A DNA stretch of 6,459 nucleotides from Euryarchaeota archaeon UBA126 (GTDB lineage Archaea; Thermoplasmatota; Poseidoniia; Poseidoniales; Thalassarchaeaceae), in assembly GCA_002497025.1 (NCBI GenBank), contig DAMG01000024.1:18597-25055 (forward strand), written 5' to 3'. Shown piece by piece: positions 5,579 to 6,459 of this stretch. Both the position numbers and the translations under genes were made by a program. The notes under the pieces are model-generated. The model had not been told where the DNA came from. It ran no database searches and saw only the letters and a list, made by a program, of their open reading frames with translations. How positions within the stretch are numbered: the stretch's first letter is position 1; every line of letters begins with the position of its first letter.

Positions 5579-6459
5579 TCAATTTTCTCGACGAAAATTA
5601 AATCTGGATGACTCTTTTGCCGATTGGAACGCATATAGTATCATCATTGGAATGAGAAGTACAATCGAGGATTGTAATACCACAGATGAATAGGGCTCAA
5701 AGGTTTCTTCCAATGCATACATTCGTATTTCCAAATCTCCGTCTTCCTGACTTTCTATCCACGCAACATTAGATTTCAGGACTTGGGGATTAGATTGGTC
5801 AACCTCATCATCAATCGTCAACTGCAATGTTCTATTCTCATCTATATCGTGAAGGAATACGTCCCTAGCAGTTAGTAAATCATCGTCTTCAGCAGTTGGA
5901 TCAAATCTAGGAATCTGAAGGAATGCAACATTTCCTTCTGAGATACTTGGTGAGGAAGAAGGCCAAACTGGATCTGAAAGCAATATTTGTACCCCTGTCC
6001 TCAAATCAATCAGAATTGTTCGATTAACAGGACCTATATCGACAACGGCGACGATATGATCACCTTCCATTACAAGGTCTACTATTGTGGAATTTGTATA
6101 ATCTACACGTTCTTCAAATAAATCCTCAAGAAATTCATCAACATCCTCATCAGTCGTATCTCCAATATCGATACGTGCAGTAAACTGAGTAGCAAGAGAA
6201 ATGATTTCCAAAACTGGACCACTCTCAGTAGAGTTTGCAATAGCGATTTGGGAACCTGATGAGGCGACGATACTGAATGGACCTTCTAGTGAAGGATATT
6301 CTGTAATCAGACCTTCTCTATCACGATAGACTAACTCTTCGGAATAAACTACTGCAACAACAGCCTCTTGTTCGGCATTTTCAGCTAATAGGACATCGAT
6401 GATTGGTTCAGAATTAGGATTATTTTCTTCTCTCAACCAGTCCAGATTGAATTTCTGAT
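5579..6459 (-). CDS. Surface beta-propeller-like protein with C-terminal membrane anchor (5' truncated by window)
   Basis: The frame is open to the right edge (codons upstream of 6436 read on as QKFNLDW), so at least 293 residues belong to a longer protein; the TTG at 6434-6436 is probably an internal Leu. Numbered from that codon, the visible part has repeating ~50-residue units of the archaeal TolB-like propeller type. The clearest is 191-249: a DVFLHDIDENRTLQLT strand pair, then DQSNPQV, then NVAWIESQEDGDLEIRMY. Others are at about 139-190 (RTILIDLRTG ... SSSPSIS ... NVAFLQ) and, weaker, before 138. A hydrophobic helix at about 252-271 followed by a basic tail (KESSRFNFRREN) is a C-terminal anchor with the propeller outside the cell. 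Four N-glycosylation sequons (N68, N115, N138, N201) and high Asp/Glu content agree with an exported protein. The ligand is unknown; a cell-surface or envelope role is inferred. Confidence 0.8.
   Translation of the reverse strand, partial: QKFNLDWLREENNPNSEPIIDVLLAENAEQEAVVAVVYSEELVYRDREGLITEYPSLEGPFSIVASSGSQIAIANSTESGPVLEIISLATQFTARIDIGDTTDEDVDEFLEDLFEERVDYTNSTIVDLVMEGDHIVAVVDIGPVNRTILIDLRTGVQILLSDPVWPSSSPSISEGNVAFLQIPRFDPTAEDDDLLTARDVFLHDIDENRTLQLTIDDEVDQSNPQVLKSNVAWIESQEDGDLEIRMYALEETFEPYSSVVLQSSIVLLIPMMILYAFQSAKESSRFNFRREN
5581..5599. terminator. Inverted repeat at the nadA/propeller convergent junction
   Basis: AATTTTC (5581-5587) and GAAAATT (5593-5599) form a perfect 7-bp AT-rich stem with the 5-nt loop TCGAC. 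It begins 3 nt after the nadA stop and lies inside the last codons of the opposing gene. It may mark the 3' end of the nadA transcript. Archaeal termination usually relies on T-runs, and here only short ones are present, so the terminator role is inference. Confidence 0.35.
5624..5683 (-). other. C-terminal transmembrane anchor of the propeller protein
   Basis: About twenty hydrophobic residues (VVLQSSIVLLIPMMILYAFQ region), followed by a short Lys/Arg-containing tail before the stop. It is the only strongly hydrophobic stretch in the visible part of the protein, and the positive-inside rule puts the tail in the cytoplasm. Confidence 0.75.

Noticed and set aside
6434..6436. TTG as the true start of the propeller gene
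   Set aside because: The frame continues open to the window edge, and the residues after it show no signal peptide although the protein has an outside-facing layout, so the start is most likely beyond the window.
1..6459. A defence, mobile or novel multi-gene system
   Set aside because: No nuclease, integrase, transposase, toxin, reverse transcriptase or repeat array is visible; most genes match housekeeping or metabolic families.

Overview
The window most likely comes from an archaeon. The strongest marker is a stand-alone Bud32-type kinase (KEOPS complex), a family of archaea and eukaryotes; tight gene packing and Shine-Dalgarno-like sites before some genes exclude a eukaryote. A 2-phosphoglycerate-kinase-like P-loop kinase, a HAM1/RdgB nucleotide-sanitising enzyme and an Asp/Glu-rich surface beta-propeller anchored at its C-terminus fit the same picture. 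With moderate GC, aldehyde dehydrogenase and crotonase genes and no sign of methanogenesis, a heterotrophic planktonic euryarchaeon (for example Marine Group II/III, Poseidoniales-like) is my best guess. That placement is inference; the sequence itself supports only 'archaeal' well.

Layout. Plus strand, 1-1054: the 3' end of an aldehyde dehydrogenase gene, then 10 nt later a small P-loop kinase related to archaeal 2-phosphoglycerate kinase. Minus strand, 4433 down to 1055: a compact five-gene run in the order bud32, rdgB/HAM1, a two-helix membrane protein with proline-rich segments, an enoyl-CoA hydratase/isomerase-family protein, and a probable 84-residue two-helix membrane protein. Plus strand, 4492-5577: nadA (quinolinate synthase), divergent from bud32. 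Minus strand, 5579 to the right edge: the 3' part of a secreted or surface beta-propeller protein with a C-terminal membrane anchor, whose 5' end lies outside the window.

How they relate. Bud32 (tRNA t6A modification) and RdgB (removal of ITP/XTP) are housekeeping genes. NadA makes quinolinate for NAD synthesis. The aldehyde dehydrogenase and crotonase-family protein suggest oxidative catabolism of aldehydes or acyl-CoAs. Shared transcription is inferred from strand and spacing only. Both convergent junctions are almost zero-length (stop codons abut at 1054/1055 and are 1 nt apart at 5577/5579), so transcription termination must fall inside, or read into, the opposing gene.

No RNA gene, CRISPR array, insertion sequence, integrase, toxin-antitoxin pair or defence gene was seen. 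No gene-free stretch exceeds 300 bases. I found no convincing new multi-gene system. The points most worth following are the proline-rich membrane protein, the proline-rich insertion in the crotonase-fold enzyme, the single-domain 2-phosphoglycerate-kinase-like protein, and a GC hairpin right after the nadA start.
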